Shown here in pieces: positions 51,448 to 60,770 of a stretch of 64,000 nt of DNA. The DNA is from Allomuricauda sp. F6463D (lineage in GTDB: Bacteria; Bacteroidota; Bacteroidia; Flavobacteriales; Flavobacteriaceae), in assembly GCF_023015965.1 (NCBI RefSeq), contig NZ_JALKAN010000002.1:930001-994000 (forward strand), given 5' to 3'. Within the stretch, counting starts at the first letter, position 1. Every line of letters begins with the position of its first letter. A program made the position numbers and the translations under genes. The notes below the pieces were generated by a model, which ran no database searches, was not told the origin of the DNA, and was given only the letters and a program-made list of their open reading frames with translations.

Positions 51448-54400
51448 TTAAAAAGTTGCACTAACACCTAATGTAACTGTTCTCGACCTTGGGAAGGCGG
51501 TATAGTCGATTCCCAGAGATGGTATATTGTTCAAAGATTTTGGTACGTTAACTTCTGGGTCAAGACCTGAATAATCTGTGATGATAAATAAGTTCTGACC
51601 GATCAAGGATAAACGCAAACTTTGTAAAGTTCCATCTCCGCTCAATGGAACGTTGTAACTCAACGATGCATTTTGCAACCTTAAGAAATCACCTTTTTCT
51701 AAAAATCTTGTAGAAACATCAGCTGCGTTGGCATTGGATTCTCCATTTGTAAGAACGTTTTGGGTAACATTTTTACCTACTCCAATAATACCTGCTGTAA
51801 AATAGGCGTTCTGCGTATTATTATATACATAGAATCCGTACTGTCCGGACAAGAATGCATTAAAGTCCCAATTCTTGTACGAGGCACTTGTACTAATACC
51901 TAAATTAACTTTAGGCAATGCACTCTTATCAACAAATTGTTGAACATCACCATTTGGATAGATTGAGATTCCGTTTTCATCAAATCCTCCAAACTCTCTT
52001 AAATAGTAGGAAAATAATGGTTGTCCACCAGCTAACAACTGAGCAAACGCTCCTGTAAGACCATTACCGTTAATTTCACCTGTTTGAATTTGTCCATCGA
52101 AATCCTCCACCATGTTATCGTTATATGCTACGTTGAAACCTAGGTTCCAGTTGGCTTCCTCCATTTGGATGATATCATAGTTCATGGAAAGTTCTACCCC
52201 TTGGTTAATTACTTTGGCATCTAAATTACCAAAGAAAAAAGGTTGGGGCGAAGGTTGTGCCGCTTCTTGTTGAAGAAGCAAGTCGTTGGTTGTTTTGTGG
52301 TAAAAATCCAACGTACCGGAAAATCTATTATTGTTGATACCAAAATCAATACCAATGTTAGCTTGCGCAGTTTCTTCCCATTTTAAATCATCATTTGTAA
52401 ATGATTGAATTGAAAGACCTGGCGCATTGATATTTTGATTTTGATCTATACCAATATCCGCAAAACGCTGTCTTACGGTGAAATTACCGTATCCTAAACC
52501 TTCCTGGTTACCTGTTATACCGTAACCAACACGAAGTTTAAGAGTAGAAAAAGTATCTCCAATAAAATCTTCCTCGTTCAATTTCCAAGCAAATGCACCT
52601 GAAGGGAAGTAACCATATTGATTATTTGGTCCAAACCTTGAAGAACCATCAACCCTTAAAGTACCAGTAACAATATATTTATTGGCAATAGCATATTCAG
52701 CTCTACCAAAGAAAGATTGTAGTTCATCTGTAGTATCAAAATAATCGCCTGCGACTGCACTAATTGGAACGCCAAGAGGGCTGGTTACATTAAATGTTCC
52801 TGGCTCGTCTACAAATAAACGGTTTACAAACGTTCCTGAATCATTATAGCCGAATTGCTGGTACTCGCCATCGAGTTGACTTTCGATAGTAGAGGTCGCG
52901 GATTCCAAATCGGAAGTCATTTGATTTAAATCTGTTGTTGCAAAACCTAAACCTGTGATATTTTTACCTGCTCTTTGGTAGCTCTGGAAAGAGTAACCAA
53001 CTAATGCGGTTAACTTTGAATCATCAAATTCCTTAGTGTAATTAAGAGTTAGATCTAAAAGTTTACCAGTAACCTCCACGTTACTGAATGCTCCCTGCCC
53101 TTGACCGGGTGCGTTTCCAATACCAGTTGATAATGAAGATTGTACTTGATATTTTTCAGAACTTGAATCATCATAACCTACCGCAACTTTAGCTTTTAAT
53201 TCTTCTGTAATGCTATATTCTGCGGAAACGTTCCCCAAAAATCTATCGGTGTTGGTTACATCATCATAGTAGTTCAACAATTGGAGCGGGTTAATTTCAC
53301 TGCCTCCTGTTGTAAAGTTTGTGCTTGCTGGCCATGTGGGATTGGCAAAATAAGTAGCACCAAGCAAATCTCCAGTAGAGCCCGAATTGTTGCTAATAGC
53401 ACCCCCGTCATCGTTAATTCTTGAAAGTGTCAGGCTTGCATCAATTTTTAATTTATTATCAAAAAATCTTTGTGATGCGTTTATCCTCCCTGTAATTCGT
53501 TCTTGTGCATAACCTTCAACGACACCAAATTGCTTTTGGTACCCGAAAGAAGCACGAACGTTTCCACTTCCATAATTTTTGGCGTAGGAAAGGTTTTGGG
53601 TCTGGGAAGCAGTACTTCTCAAAATAAGTTCTTGCCAATCTGTGTTAGATCTAAAATCTAAAGCGTTAGGGTCACCGCCGTATTCTGGTAGTGCAGTAAG
53701 GAATTCATTTCGGTCTAATAGATTGAAGGTTTTAGCAGGTGTGGAGTAGCTTAAGTTTGATGTAAACTCAAATTTTCCTTGTCCTGTTTTACCACTTTTA
53801 GTTGTGATTATTACAACTCCATTTGCACCACGAGAACCATAAATGGCCGTAGCAGAGGCATCTTTAAGGATACTCATGCTTTCAATATCGTTTGGGTTAA
53901 GGAAGCTCAATGGGTTTTTGGAAGAGCTGGTTCCTGTACCTACATCGGCACCTCCTGCAGAAGTGTCCTCACCTGTAAGTGGCATACCATCGACAACAAA
54001 TAATGGATTATTGTTGGAACGAACGGAACTTGTACCTCGAATTCTTACATTAATACCTGCTCCTGGCTCACCACTGCTCTGTGTAATCTGTACACCAGCT
54101 GTTTTACCCTGGATCAACTGCTCGGGGGATGATATCACCCCTTGATTAAAGTCTTCCGCGTTAACTACAGCAACTGCACCGGTGGCATCATCCACGGTAG
54201 TTTGCCCATAACCAATAATAACTACTTCGTCCAATGCCTGTGCATCTTCTTCCAAGCTAACGTTGATACTGGATTGGCCATTAACCGCAATTTCTACGGT
54301 TTTGTAACCAATGTAGCTGAAAACCAAGGTTGCGGTATCCTCTACATTGTTAAGGGTGAAGTTACCGTCAAAATCGGTCTGCGTACCATTGGTAGTACCT

Positions 54401-54534
54401 TTTACCAATACGCTCGCCCCCGGCAACGGTCCGTTTGCATCCGAAACGGTACCTGATACTGTCTGAGCTTTTACCAACCCAAAGCATAAAAATGCTCCAA
54501 GCAATAAAAAGCTTTTTAGTAGCGTAATCTTCAT
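51448..54534 (-). CDS. susC: SusC/RagA-family TonB-linked outer-membrane transporter
   Basis: 1028 residues. Signal peptide to VKAQ; CarboxypepD_reg-like domain at about 24-100 (VSGTVSDANGPLPGASVLV, FSYIGYKTVEI); the SusC motif LDEVVIIGYGQ; plug domain with GVQITQSSGEPG, VRIRGTSSVRSNNNPLFVVD and SILKDASATAIYGSRGANGV; then a long barrel ending TLGVSATF. It pairs with SusD to import large ligands across the outer membrane. A LacI-type operator lies about 100 bp upstream. The N-terminal part is close to flavobacterial alpha-glucan transporters as I remember them, which is weak evidence on substrate. Confidence 0.95.
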   Translation of the reverse strand: MKITLLKSFLLLGAFLCFGLVKAQTVSGTVSDANGPLPGASVLVKGTTNGTQTDFDGNFTLNNVEDTATLVFSYIGYKTVEIAVNGQSSINVSLEEDAQALDEVVIIGYGQTTVDDATGAVAVVNAEDFNQGVISSPEQLIQGKTAGVQITQSSGEPGAGINVRIRGTSSVRSNNNPLFVVDGMPLTGEDTSAGGADVGTGTSSSKNPLSFLNPNDIESMSILKDASATAIYGSRGANGVVIITTKSGKTGQGKFEFTSNLSYSTPAKTFNLLDRNEFLTALPEYGGDPNALDFRSNTDWQELILRSTASQTQNLSYAKNYGSGNVRASFGYQKQFGVVEGYAQERITGRINASQRFFDNKLKIDASLTLSRINDDGGAISNNSGSTGDLLGATYFANPTWPASTNFTTGGSEINPLQLLNYYDDVTNTDRFLGNVSAEYSITEELKAKVAVGYDDSSSEKYQVQSSLSTGIGNAPGQGQGAFSNVEVTGKLLDLTLNYTKEFDDSKLTALVGYSFQSYQRAGKNITGLGFATTDLNQMTSDLESATSTIESQLDGEYQQFGYNDSGTFVNRLFVDEPGTFNVTSPLGVPISAVAGDYFDTTDELQSFFGRAEYAIANKYIVTGTLRVDGSSRFGPNNQYGYFPSGAFAWKLNEEDFIGDTFSTLKLRVGYGITGNQEGLGYGNFTVRQRFADIGIDQNQNINAPGLSIQSFTNDDLKWEETAQANIGIDFGINNNRFSGTLDFYHKTTNDLLLQQEAAQPSPQPFFFGNLDAKVINQGVELSMNYDIIQMEEANWNLGFNVAYNDNMVEDFDGQIQTGEINGNGLTGAFAQLLAGGQPLFSYYLREFGGFDENGISIYPNGDVQQFVDKSALPKVNLGISTSASYKNWDFNAFLSGQYGFYVYNNTQNAYFTAGIIGVGKNVTQNVLTNGESNANAADVSTRFLEKGDFLRLQNASLSYNVPLSGDGTLQSLRLSLIGQNLFIITDYSGLDPEVNVPKSLNNIPSLGIDYTAFPRSRTVTLGVSATF

Positions 54535-54903
54535 AGATAATTAATTTTAAGTTTAGTTAATTTTAATTCAAGATGTTAAACATATATAAAAAAAAGATTA
54601 ATATTAACCTAAAGTATATTGCAAGACACAACGAAAACGGTTTCGTGTTAATAACTTTCAGGAGTGTTGAATTAACAGATAGGGACAGACCTGTTTGTTT
54701 AAATCCTATTTATTAGGTTTAAATTTGAGAATATAGCAATATCAGCACTAATATAGTGATTTAATTTTTTTTGCCAATTTTAAGAAAACTTGTCATGGGA
54801 TGTAAGTGCTTCCTATTTGTTAAAAAATATTTTTTTATACAACCTCATGTCTTTATTAAGTAATTTACCACAAGAAAATAGTACAGTTTAAAATTGACCA
54901 TCA
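54535..54903. other. 369-bp divergent promoter region between susC and lacI-type gene
   Basis: Very AT-rich. It holds one clear element, the inverted repeat at 54631-54646. On the minus strand TACTTTAG (54609-54616) and a TATGTTTA further down resemble weak -7 boxes for susC, but neither has a proper -33 partner. No small gene or RNA is evident. Confidence 0.6.
54631..54646. promoter_or_regulatory. LacI-family operator upstream of susC
   Basis: ACGAAA-ACGG-TTTCGT, a 6-4-6 inverted repeat with CG-centred arms typical of LacI/GalR operators. It is about 97 bp upstream of the susC start and about 260 bp upstream of the LacI-type gene, the only regulator gene beside it. Confidence 0.7.
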
Positions 54904-55923
54904 TTGAAAGCCAAGATTACTTTAAAAGATATTGCCAGAGAACTTGAAGTTTCCATATCTACTGTTTCAAAAGCACTAAAGAATAGTGAAGAGATCGGTA
55001 GGGATACAAAAGATAAAGTTCAGGCCTTTGCCAAACTTTATAATTATAAGCCCAATAACATTGCGATTAGCTTAAAAAATAAAAGAACTAAAAATATTGG
55101 TGTTGTAATTCCGGATATCGTACATCATTTTTTCACCACAGTAATTCGGGGTATAGAAAAGTATGCAAATGCAAGAGGTTACAACGTAATTGTCTGTCTT
55201 TCAGAGGAGTCTTTTGATAAAGAAGTCATTAATATGGAAATGTTGGCCAATGGAAGTATCGATGGTTTTATAATGTCCCTCTCTTCTGAAACGCAAGAAA
55301 AGGGAGACTACAACCACCTTAAAGAAGTAACGGAACAAGGGATTCCTGTAGTACTTTTTGATAGGATAACGAATGAAGTGGATTGTGACAAGGTTGTTAT
55401 TGACGATGAATTAGGTGCTTATCTCGCTACCACAAAATTTATTGAACAAGGAAAAAAGAAAATAGCCTTAATTACTACAGATGATTATCTGAGTGTTAGT
55501 AAAGCAAGAACCAGAGGTTATCGTAAAGCTTTGGAAGAAAGTAAGCTTGGAGTGGATAATTCTTTGATACTTAAACTTCCTTCCATGGAAATGGATGAAC
55601 AAGCCATTAAAACTTTTTTGAACCGAAAAGAACCCGATGCAGTGTTGTGCGTTAACGAAATCTTTGCCGTATACAGTATGCGTTTGGTTCAAGAAAAAGG
55701 ATATAAAATACCAGATGACATCTCATTTATCGGTTTTACAGACGGCGTTTTATCCAAATATGCAAATCCTAGCCTAACCGTAGTGGCGCAACATGGAGAA
55801 AAAATGGGTGAGGTGTCCGCAAAAATGTTGATAGATAAAGTAGAAAGTGAAGCGGAGCATGAAACGTATCAAACTAAAATATTGGAACCCACTTTGGTAA
55901 TCCGAGATTCTATTGCACACTGA
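54904..55923 (+). CDS. LacI-family transcriptional regulator
   Basis: 339 residues from a TTG start at 54904. The HTH begins at residue 4 (ITLKDIARELEVSISTVSKAL), exactly as in LacI proteins, so TTG fits better than any later ATG. Hinge helix at about 47-60 (PNNIAISLKNKRTKNIGVVI), then a periplasmic-binding-protein-like sugar domain to 339. It should bind the inverted repeat upstream of susC and respond to a sugar or sugar phosphate. The GH13 gene follows after 30 bp in the same direction, forming one unit. Confidence 0.93.
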   Translation: MKAKITLKDIARELEVSISTVSKALKNSEEIGRDTKDKVQAFAKLYNYKPNNIAISLKNKRTKNIGVVIPDIVHHFFTTVIRGIEKYANARGYNVIVCLSEESFDKEVINMEMLANGSIDGFIMSLSSETQEKGDYNHLKEVTEQGIPVVLFDRITNEVDCDKVVIDDELGAYLATTKFIEQGKKKIALITTDDYLSVSKARTRGYRKALEESKLGVDNSLILKLPSMEMDEQAIKTFLNRKEPDAVLCVNEIFAVYSMRLVQEKGYKIPDDISFIGFTDGVLSKYANPSLTVVAQHGEKMGEVSAKMLIDKVESEAEHETYQTKILEPTLVIRDSIAH

Positions 55924-55953
55924 TTTAGGTTTGCATTCTTCATTCATGCCAGC

Positions 55954-57831
55954 ATGAAATTAAAATATATTCTCACTTTTTTGATAATTTTTGTCACAGT
56001 ATATTCATGTGAGCAAAGAAGTAATCATAAGCAAAAGCCCCTACAACCAATAATGGAGAAAAAAGAAGTAGTCTATCAGGTATTTACCCGTCTTTTCGGA
56101 AACACCAAAACTACAAATAAGCCTTGGGGCACAATCGAGGAAAATGGAGTCGGCAAGTTTGTCGATTTCTCGGATAAAGCTTTGGCGGAAATCAAGGATT
56201 TGGGCATAACCCATATTTGGTACACGGGAGTGCCCCATCATGCTTTGATAAGGGACTATTCCGCCTATGAAATTTCCAATGACGACCCCGATGTGGTAAA
56301 AGGGAGGGCTGGCTCACCTTATGCAGTTAAGGATTACTATAATGTAAATCCCGACCTGGCCATTGATCCGTCAAAAAGACTGGAAGAGTTCAAGGAGTTG
56401 ATACAGAGAACCCATAATGCTGGGATGAAGGTGATTATCGACATAGTTCCCAATCATGTCGCGAGAAATTATGAAGGAATTACCAACCCAGAAGGAGTGA
56501 AGGATTTTGGAGCTTCCGATGATACATCCAAGGAATATGATGTAAACAATAATTTCTATTACATTCCAGGTGAGGTGTTCAAAGTTCCACAATGGCAGGA
56601 TGGATATTTACCATTGGGAGGTGATGAAAACAGCTTGGCAGATTCAAAATTTGAAGAAGTTCCGGCGAAATGGACCGGAAACGGTTCCCGATTGGCACAA
56701 CCGCATGTTAACGATTGGTACGAAACGGTAAAAATCAATTATGGAGTTCGCCCAGACGGCACAAAGGATTTCGAGGAGCTTCCAGATGAATACCGCAATA
56801 AAGATTACAAGGTGCATTATGAATTTTGGAAAGATAAAACCCTTCCCGATTCATGGTACAAGTTTAAGGACATAACCCAGTATTGGTTAGATTTTGGGGT
56901 AGATGGCTTCCGTTTTGATATGGCCGAAATGGTTCCGGTGGAATTTTGGAGTTTCCTCAATTCCAATATAAAAATTAAAAACCCCGATGCCTTTTTGTTG
57001 GCAGAAGTGTACAATCCCGATTTGTACCGAGATTATATCTCCCAGGGCAAAATGGACTACCTGTATGATAAGGTAGAACTTTACGATAGTATTAAGCACA
57101 TTATGAAGGGCTACGGGTGGACGGATCATATTCCCGTAGTGCAAAAAGGAATGGCCGATATTGAACATCACATGCTTCACTTTTTGGAAAACCATGACGA
57201 GCAGCGCATAGCCAGTCCAGATTTTGTGGGAAATGCACAATTGGGTAAACCGGCCATGGTAGTTTCTGCCACGATCAGCACTTCGCCCACCATGATTTAT
57301 TTTGGACAAGAAGTAGGAGAGCCCGCGGCAGAGGATGCTGGGTTTGGAAAGCCCACACGAACCTCTATTTTTGATTACATTGGGGTGCCGCACCACCAAA
57401 GATGGGTAAACAATAAGGAATTTGACGGTGGTCAGCTATCCGATGAGGAAAAAAACTTGAGGGATTTTTACAAACGGCTCCTAAACTTCACCATACAGAG
57501 TGAGGCTTTAATGGGTGAGTATCAAGAGATTCATTTCTATAACAAAGAGAAAACTGAAGGTTACGACCACAGGGTACTTTCCTATGTAAGATGGTCCGAT
57601 ACCGAAAAACTCATCATCATAACCAATTTTGATTCCCTGAATAATTATTCCTTCAAATTAAAGGTCCCTGAAGATATAATCACAAAATGGGATTTGAATG
57701 AAGGGGTATATCCATTGACTGAAACCCTATATGCTGCGGTTAATACAAACATGTCGGTGAGAAATGGACAAGGTCAAATACAAGTGGAATTGCAGCCCTT
57801 ACAGTCCTATATATTTAAAGTAGAAAAATAA
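55954..57831 (+). CDS. GH13 alpha-amylase-family lipoprotein
   Basis: 625 residues, lipid Cys19 (TVYSCEQ). TIM-barrel GH13 with region I DIVPNH (163-168), nucleophile Asp322 (GFRFDMAE), acid/base Glu351 (LLAEVYN) and third carboxylate Asp415 (ENHDEQR), so it is expected to be active. No carbohydrate-binding module is seen before the barrel (starting at about 35). A C-terminal beta domain ends near 620. It acts on alpha-glucosidic bonds; hydrolase against transferase cannot be told. Sitting beside LacI and susC makes it the one clear glycan enzyme of the locus. Confidence 0.93.
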   Translation: MKLKYILTFLIIFVTVYSCEQRSNHKQKPLQPIMEKKEVVYQVFTRLFGNTKTTNKPWGTIEENGVGKFVDFSDKALAEIKDLGITHIWYTGVPHHALIRDYSAYEISNDDPDVVKGRAGSPYAVKDYYNVNPDLAIDPSKRLEEFKELIQRTHNAGMKVIIDIVPNHVARNYEGITNPEGVKDFGASDDTSKEYDVNNNFYYIPGEVFKVPQWQDGYLPLGGDENSLADSKFEEVPAKWTGNGSRLAQPHVNDWYETVKINYGVRPDGTKDFEELPDEYRNKDYKVHYEFWKDKTLPDSWYKFKDITQYWLDFGVDGFRFDMAEMVPVEFWSFLNSNIKIKNPDAFLLAEVYNPDLYRDYISQGKMDYLYDKVELYDSIKHIMKGYGWTDHIPVVQKGMADIEHHMLHFLENHDEQRIASPDFVGNAQLGKPAMVVSATISTSPTMIYFGQEVGEPAAEDAGFGKPTRTSIFDYIGVPHHQRWVNNKEFDGGQLSDEEKNLRDFYKRLLNFTIQSEALMGEYQEIHFYNKEKTEGYDHRVLSYVRWSDTEKLIIITNFDSLNNYSFKLKVPEDIITKWDLNEGVYPLTETLYAAVNTNMSVRNGQGQIQVELQPLQSYIFKVEK

Positions 57832-57988
57832 AAAACGTCCAAATCGGATGTTGGTCAGTTACGCATTCTTATTTTAAACCTGTTTCAAGTTTTTTTACCC
57901 CAACCTGGATTTCTTTAATTAGATAAGACATTGATTCCTCTTTTTTTCATTTTCAAATCGTATTTTTAGCCTATAAAACCAAACCATA

Positions 57989-58741
57989 ATGAAGAAGAAT
58001 TTACTTATAACTCTTGGGGCTGTTTTACTTTTAACAAGTTGTGAGATGACAAAATCAAAACTATTGGTAATAGGGCATAGAGGGGCTATGGGCCACGAAA
58101 CCGAGAATACTCTAGCCTCGGTACAAAAAGCGCTGGATTTAGGAGTGGATATGATCGAAATAGACGTGTTTAAAATTAAAAGTGGCGAGATAGCTGTTTT
58201 TCACGATACTACGATAGATAGATTGGCCAACTCTAGCGGAAATATTGAAGAATATGATATTCTTCAGCTAAGAGAACTTACCCTGGAAGGAGGACATAAA
58301 ATACCAATGCTTCAAAGTGTATTAAAACTCATTAACAATCAGGTTGTATTGAATATTGAGCTAAAAGGGGACGGTACTGCTGATAAGGTAAATCAAATTG
58401 TTAACTACTATGTTGAGACCCAGGGTTGGACTTTGGACAATTTTGTGATATCCAGTTTTAAATGGGATGAGCTAAAAGATATGCGGAATCTCAATAAGGA
58501 TATAAAAATTGCCGTGTTGACCTCTGAGGACCCCATGATGGCATTACCGATTGCCAAAGAGCTCGGCGCGGTGGCCATAAACCCTAATTTTAAAACACTT
58601 ACCAAAGAAAATACCCGAAACATTCAAGAAGAAGGATTTAAGGTGTATACATGGACCGTTAACGAACCTGAGGATATCAAAAAAATAACCGATTTTGGGG
58701 TCGATGGCATTATTACCAACTACCCGGAACGTGTGAAATAA
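57989..58741 (+). CDS. Glycerophosphodiester phosphodiesterase lipoprotein
   Basis: 250 residues, lipid Cys18 (LLLTSCEM). GDPD signature: IGHRGAMGHETENT, MIEIDVFKIKSGEIAVFHD, and late YTWTVNEPEDIKKITDFGVD-GIITNYP. It hydrolyses glycerophosphodiesters to an alcohol and glycerol-3-phosphate in the periplasm. The stop overlaps the start of the flavoprotein gene by 1 bp (TAATG). glpF and glpK lie just beyond on the opposite strand, so glycerol and glycerophosphate use are grouped here. A 157-bp gap upstream has no clear promoter (TATTTTTA at 57961 is a near match). Confidence 0.93.
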   Translation: MKKNLLITLGAVLLLTSCEMTKSKLLVIGHRGAMGHETENTLASVQKALDLGVDMIEIDVFKIKSGEIAVFHDTTIDRLANSSGNIEEYDILQLRELTLEGGHKIPMLQSVLKLINNQVVLNIELKGDGTADKVNQIVNYYVETQGWTLDNFVISSFKWDELKDMRNLNKDIKIAVLTSEDPMMALPIAKELGAVAINPNFKTLTKENTRNIQEEGFKVYTWTVNEPEDIKKITDFGVDGIITNYPERVK

Positions 58742-60009
58742 TGTTCGATGTTATAATCGTTGGGGGTGGAGCAGCTGGATTTTACGCAGCCATTCAAATT
58801 GCTGTGCAAAAACCGGAATGTAAAGTTGCCATTTTTGAAAGAGGCAAAACCGTACTATCCAAAGTGAAAGTGTCCGGAGGGGGTCGCTGTAATGTTACCC
58901 ACGGAGAATTTTCACCTAAGGAATTAGTGGCAAACTATCCTCGTGGCGAAAAAGAACTTTTGGGTCCTTTCCATACCTACGCCCCCATGGATGTCATGGC
59001 ATTTTTTGAAGAACGTGGCGTACCCCTTAAAATAGAAGAAGATGGCCGTGTATTTCCAAAAAGCGATTCGTCTCAAAGTATAATTGATTGCTTGGTGGGC
59101 GAAGCTGACCGTTTAGGTGTTAAGGTGTTGAAAAACAGCTCTGTAAAATCAATTTTAAAAACCGAGGAATGCTGGCAGGTAACTACGATGAACAAGCATT
59201 ATCAATGCAAAAAACTATTGCTGGCCACGGGCAGTAACCCCAAAATATGGAAACAGCTGGAAAGCTTGGGACACCATATAGTTCCACCGGTACCTTCTTT
59301 GTTTACGTTCAATATTAATGATGAAAGAATCAGAGGAATACCAGGGCTGAGCACGGAAGCATCCGTAGAGGTATTGCCAAAGAAAACTTTTAATACGGAC
59401 AAAAGTTCGTTAAACCTAAAAAGTAAGATTAAGGATGATGCCGTACTTTATGCAGATGGACCACTTTTGATAACCCATTGGGGGTTGAGCGGTCCGGCAA
59501 TTTTAAAGTTATCAGCTTGGGGTGCGAACATTTTAAATGAATACGATTATTCTTTTAGGATAAAGGTGAATTGGGTTCCAGAATACAGCACGGAATCCAT
59601 GCAGGCTTATCTTAAGGAGATGAAAGAAATCGAAGCAAAGAAAACCGTGGTACGAACCAATGCCACTGAACTTCCAAAACGCCTATGGAGACGGTTAGTG
59701 CAGGCGGCAAAAATAGCACCCGAAGAACGCTGGGCGGATATTAACAAAGAACAACTTTTGGCGTTGGCAGATCAACTGACTGCCGCTTCTTTTAAAGTTG
59801 ATGGAAAAAGCACTTTTAAAGAGGAATTCGTTACCGCTGGTGGCGTGGATTTAAAGGAAATCAACTTTAAGACATTTGAAAGTAAATTGCACCCAAACCT
59901 ATACTTTGCAGGAGAAATCATCAACGTGGATGCTATTACGGGAGGATTCAACTTTCAAAATGCATGGACCGGGGCGTACATTGCCGCCCAGGCTATTATT
60001 AGTTCCTGA
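58741..60009 (+). CDS. HI0933/BaiN-family FAD-dependent oxidoreductase
   Basis: 422 residues. FAD-binding IVGGGAAGFYAAIQIA at about 5-20, the family motif KVKVSGGGRCNVTH at about 42-55 and the C-terminal AGEIINVDAITGGFNFQNAW that closes the flavin site. The group (TIGR00275-like) includes proteins annotated as aminoacetone oxidases and the bile-acid reductase BaiN; the true substrate in most bacteria is unknown. Translation is coupled to the GDPD gene. It converges with glpF with a 3-bp gap. Confidence 0.88.
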   Translation: MFDVIIVGGGAAGFYAAIQIAVQKPECKVAIFERGKTVLSKVKVSGGGRCNVTHGEFSPKELVANYPRGEKELLGPFHTYAPMDVMAFFEERGVPLKIEEDGRVFPKSDSSQSIIDCLVGEADRLGVKVLKNSSVKSILKTEECWQVTTMNKHYQCKKLLLATGSNPKIWKQLESLGHHIVPPVPSLFTFNINDERIRGIPGLSTEASVEVLPKKTFNTDKSSLNLKSKIKDDAVLYADGPLLITHWGLSGPAILKLSAWGANILNEYDYSFRIKVNWVPEYSTESMQAYLKEMKEIEAKKTVVRTNATELPKRLWRRLVQAAKIAPEERWADINKEQLLALADQLTAASFKVDGKSTFKEEFVTAGGVDLKEINFKTFESKLHPNLYFAGEIINVDAITGGFNFQNAWTGAYIAAQAIISS

Positions 60010-60012
60010 AAA

Positions 60013-60741
60013 TCACTTAAGGGCTATGGCTATCCAGGCCGCTACCACTGCTCCCAATATAGGCCCTACAATGGGAATCCAAGCATAGGTCCAGCCATTG
60101 CTCCCCTTATTTTTCAGCGGCAATAAAGCATGGACAATACGCGGTCCCAAATCCCGGGCAGGGTTAATGGCATATCCCGTAGTACCTCCTAAAGAAAGAC
60201 CAATTCCCCATACGATCAACGAGACGGGTAAGGCCCCTAGAGAACCTAAACCTATAATAGCGTTGTCGGGTGAAAGCATGGCATCAGTAAAGTAAAGCAC
60301 AGAAAAAACCAGCACAAAAGTACCGAGTACTTCCGAGAAGAGATTTATAAATGTATTTGGTATCGCCGGAGCTGTGCAAAAAACAGCTCTTTTTGTATCG
60401 CCATCTTTTGTAGCATCAAAATGATCTTTGTTTACTAGCCAAATACAAAATGCAGCCAGCATGGCTCCAATAAATTGGGCCAATATATAAGTTGGAACTT
60501 CGTTCCACGGAAATTCTCCAGCAACAGCAAGCCCAATACTCACAGCGGGGTTTATATGTGCACCACTGTGGGGGCCGGCCACTGCAACACCGGTAAAAAC
60601 GGCAAAGGCCCATCCTGCAGTGATCACAATCCAACCGGAGCCATTACCATAAGTTTTTTGTAGGGAAACATTGGCAACTACCCCACAGCCGAGTACCATT
60701 AGCAAAAAAGTACCTACAATTTCAGATACAAAAGGAGTCAT
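60013..60741 (-). CDS. glpF: Glycerol facilitator (MIP-family aquaglyceroporin)
   Basis: 242 residues, six membrane helices plus two half-helices with NPA motifs: GAHINPAVSIGLAV and GYAINPARDLGPR. The Asp after the second NPAR marks glycerol facilitators and not water-selective aquaporins. It passes glycerol through the inner membrane, to be trapped by GlpK. It is 29 bp downstream of glpK on the same strand, so the order is glpK-glpF. Confidence 0.95.
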   Translation of the reverse strand: MTPFVSEIVGTFLLMVLGCGVVANVSLQKTYGNGSGWIVITAGWAFAVFTGVAVAGPHSGAHINPAVSIGLAVAGEFPWNEVPTYILAQFIGAMLAAFCIWLVNKDHFDATKDGDTKRAVFCTAPAIPNTFINLFSEVLGTFVLVFSVLYFTDAMLSPDNAIIGLGSLGALPVSLIVWGIGLSLGGTTGYAINPARDLGPRIVHALLPLKNKGSNGWTYAWIPIVGPILGAVVAAWIAIALK

Positions 60742-60770
60742 ATATATGTAATGTTAGTGTTTAAAAAAAA

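Noticed and set aside
54609-54616. TACTTTAG as the susC promoter -7 box
   Set aside because: One mismatch to TAnnTTTG and the nearest upstream TTG on that strand is only 12 bp away; spacing is wrong.
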